Both the position numbers and the translations under genes were made by a program. From an uncultured Methylococcaceae bacterium (GTDB lineage Bacteria; Pseudomonadota; Gammaproteobacteria; Methylococcales; Methylococcaceae): a stretch of 35,192 bases of DNA. Positions 34,930 through 35,192 of the stretch are shown here, one piece after another. The DNA is taken from the NCBI GenBank assembly GCA_903911305.1, contig CAIWDB010000317.1:1-35192 (forward strand). The letters are read 5' to 3'. Position 1 is the first letter of the stretch, and each line of letters opens with the position of its first letter. Under the pieces are notes generated by a model, which saw only the letters and a program-made list of their open reading frames with translations, was not told the DNA's origin and did no database searches.

Positions 34930-35103
34930 ATGGCGGATAGATTTACTCAAACGCAGAACATTACCAATGACGAAAGCCAGAGTCAGCTTAGCCTTCAAGC
35001 GTTGGTTCATTGCTGGCGGATGGAAAATCCAGAATTCATCGCCGCTTACAATCATTGCATAGAAACCGAAGGCTTGCCTTTGGAAGAATGGCGGGGTTTT
35101 TAG
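34930..35103 (+). CDS. Short protein resembling the CcdA C-terminal toxin-binding tail
   Basis: 57 residues from ATG 34930, supported by AAGGA eight bases upstream; an earlier ATG at 34885 lacks one. The last ~30 residues (HCWRMENPEFIAAYNHC then ETEGLPLEEWRGF) follow the consensus of the CcdA antitoxin C terminus: W..EN, AYN, G(L)PL, WR.F at the very end. The ribbon-helix-helix DNA-binding half of a normal CcdA (about 35-40 residues) is absent; instead there is a Gln/Asn/Ser-rich N terminus. It may be an orphan or truncated antitoxin. The stop overlaps a possible following start (TAGTG). Confidence 0.55.
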   Translation: MADRFTQTQNITNDESQSQLSLQALVHCWRMENPEFIAAYNHCIETEGLPLEEWRGF

Positions 35104-35192
35104 TGGACCCATCAACCTTCGTCAGCATCAAGTGGGTCAATCCACTGCTGAAAATGCTAAAAAATATCCGAGGCCAACGGGAAAAAGACGTG
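35103..35192 (+). CDS. Start of an overlapping gene, product unknown (3' end outside window)
   Basis: A frame beginning at GTG 35103, which shares its first base with the stop of the CcdA-like gene, stays open for the remaining 30 codons (MDPSTFVSIKWVNPLLKM and a Lys/Arg-rich continuation). This does not resemble the start of a CcdB toxin. Overlap suggests coupling, but 90 bases are too few to prove coding, and no ribosome site is obvious beyond the upstream reading frame. Confidence 0.35.
   Translation, partial: MDPSTFVSIKWVNPLLKMLKNIRGQREKDV

Noticed and set aside
35103-35192. CcdB toxin directly after the CcdA-like gene
   Set aside because: The overlapping frame begins MDPSTFVSIKWVNP, unlike the CcdB start, so no toxin name is given.

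Overview
The window reads as chromosomal DNA of a Gammaproteobacterium, with methanotroph-like or Thiotrichales-like lineages most plausible. This is inference from gene families and order: argS followed by a SPOR-domain gene, a TraB/GumN protein with an N-terminal DUF4124, an FKBP lipoprotein, an HPr-rel-A cassette, and a large O-antigen-ligase-type protein. There are no rRNA or tRNA genes, no CRISPR array and no transposase. Base composition looks near 50% GC, with AT-rich gaps around 16.4-18.9 kb.

Layout. (1) 1-336: the tail of a coiled-coil protein built on a perfect 21-bp repeat. (2) 0.36-6.2 kb: a transition-metal block. It holds a DsbD/TauE-type membrane protein with a cupredoxin tail, a small hydrophobic protein, a free-standing Cys-rich metal-binding peptide, a His/Ala-rich membrane protein, an HMA_2-like protein, and a CPC-type P1B ATPase that repeats the HMA_2 module at its N terminus. 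(3) 6.4-8.5 kb: moaA and a TraB/GumN protein. (4) 8.6-13.6 kb: an AlkB-like non-haem diiron monooxygenase, divergent from a NodU-type carbamoyltransferase that is translationally coupled to a protein with two haem-oxygenase-like diiron domains; this looks like a small biosynthetic locus. (5) 13.7-17.5 kb: a frameshifted small membrane protein, an O-antigen ligase/polymerase with a domain-sized insert, and a degenerate GGDEF protein. (6) 17.6-25.3 kb: mostly housekeeping genes, namely a thioredoxin-fold ferredoxin, an FKBP lipoprotein, an orphan RecF/AAA_21 ATPase, ssb, an FAH-family enzyme, a GT2 glycosyltransferase, argS and a SPOR protein. (7) 25.3-27.3 kb: an unrecognised protein, a 578-bp non-coding stretch with a 21-bp palindrome array and a nested perfect inverted repeat, and a cold-shock/DUF1294 membrane protein.

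(8) 27.3-30.2 kb: a tight four-gene minus-strand operon. It encodes a Tat-signal-like Cys protein, a PqqD-like chaperone, an HprK-related kinase and a nucleotidyltransferase (HPr-rel-A system, with the same accessory enzymes as lasso-peptide clusters). (9) 30.5-33.7 kb: rsfS, convergent with a coupled three-gene operon. I read this operon as MksE/JetB-like, MksF/JetA-like and a TOPRIM nuclease of JetD type, that is, a Wadjet/Mks-like system with no SMC ATPase gene beside it. (10) 33.8-35.2 kb: a Gfo/Idh/MocA oxidoreductase, a very short protein resembling only the toxin-binding tail of CcdA, and the start of an overlapping unknown gene.

Best candidates for something undescribed are the SMC-less Jet-like operon, the HPr-rel-A cassette with its probable exported substrate, the AlkB/carbamoyltransferase/tandem-HDO locus, and the phased 21-bp palindrome array. 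Assignments rest on motif reading; no database search or structure prediction was run.
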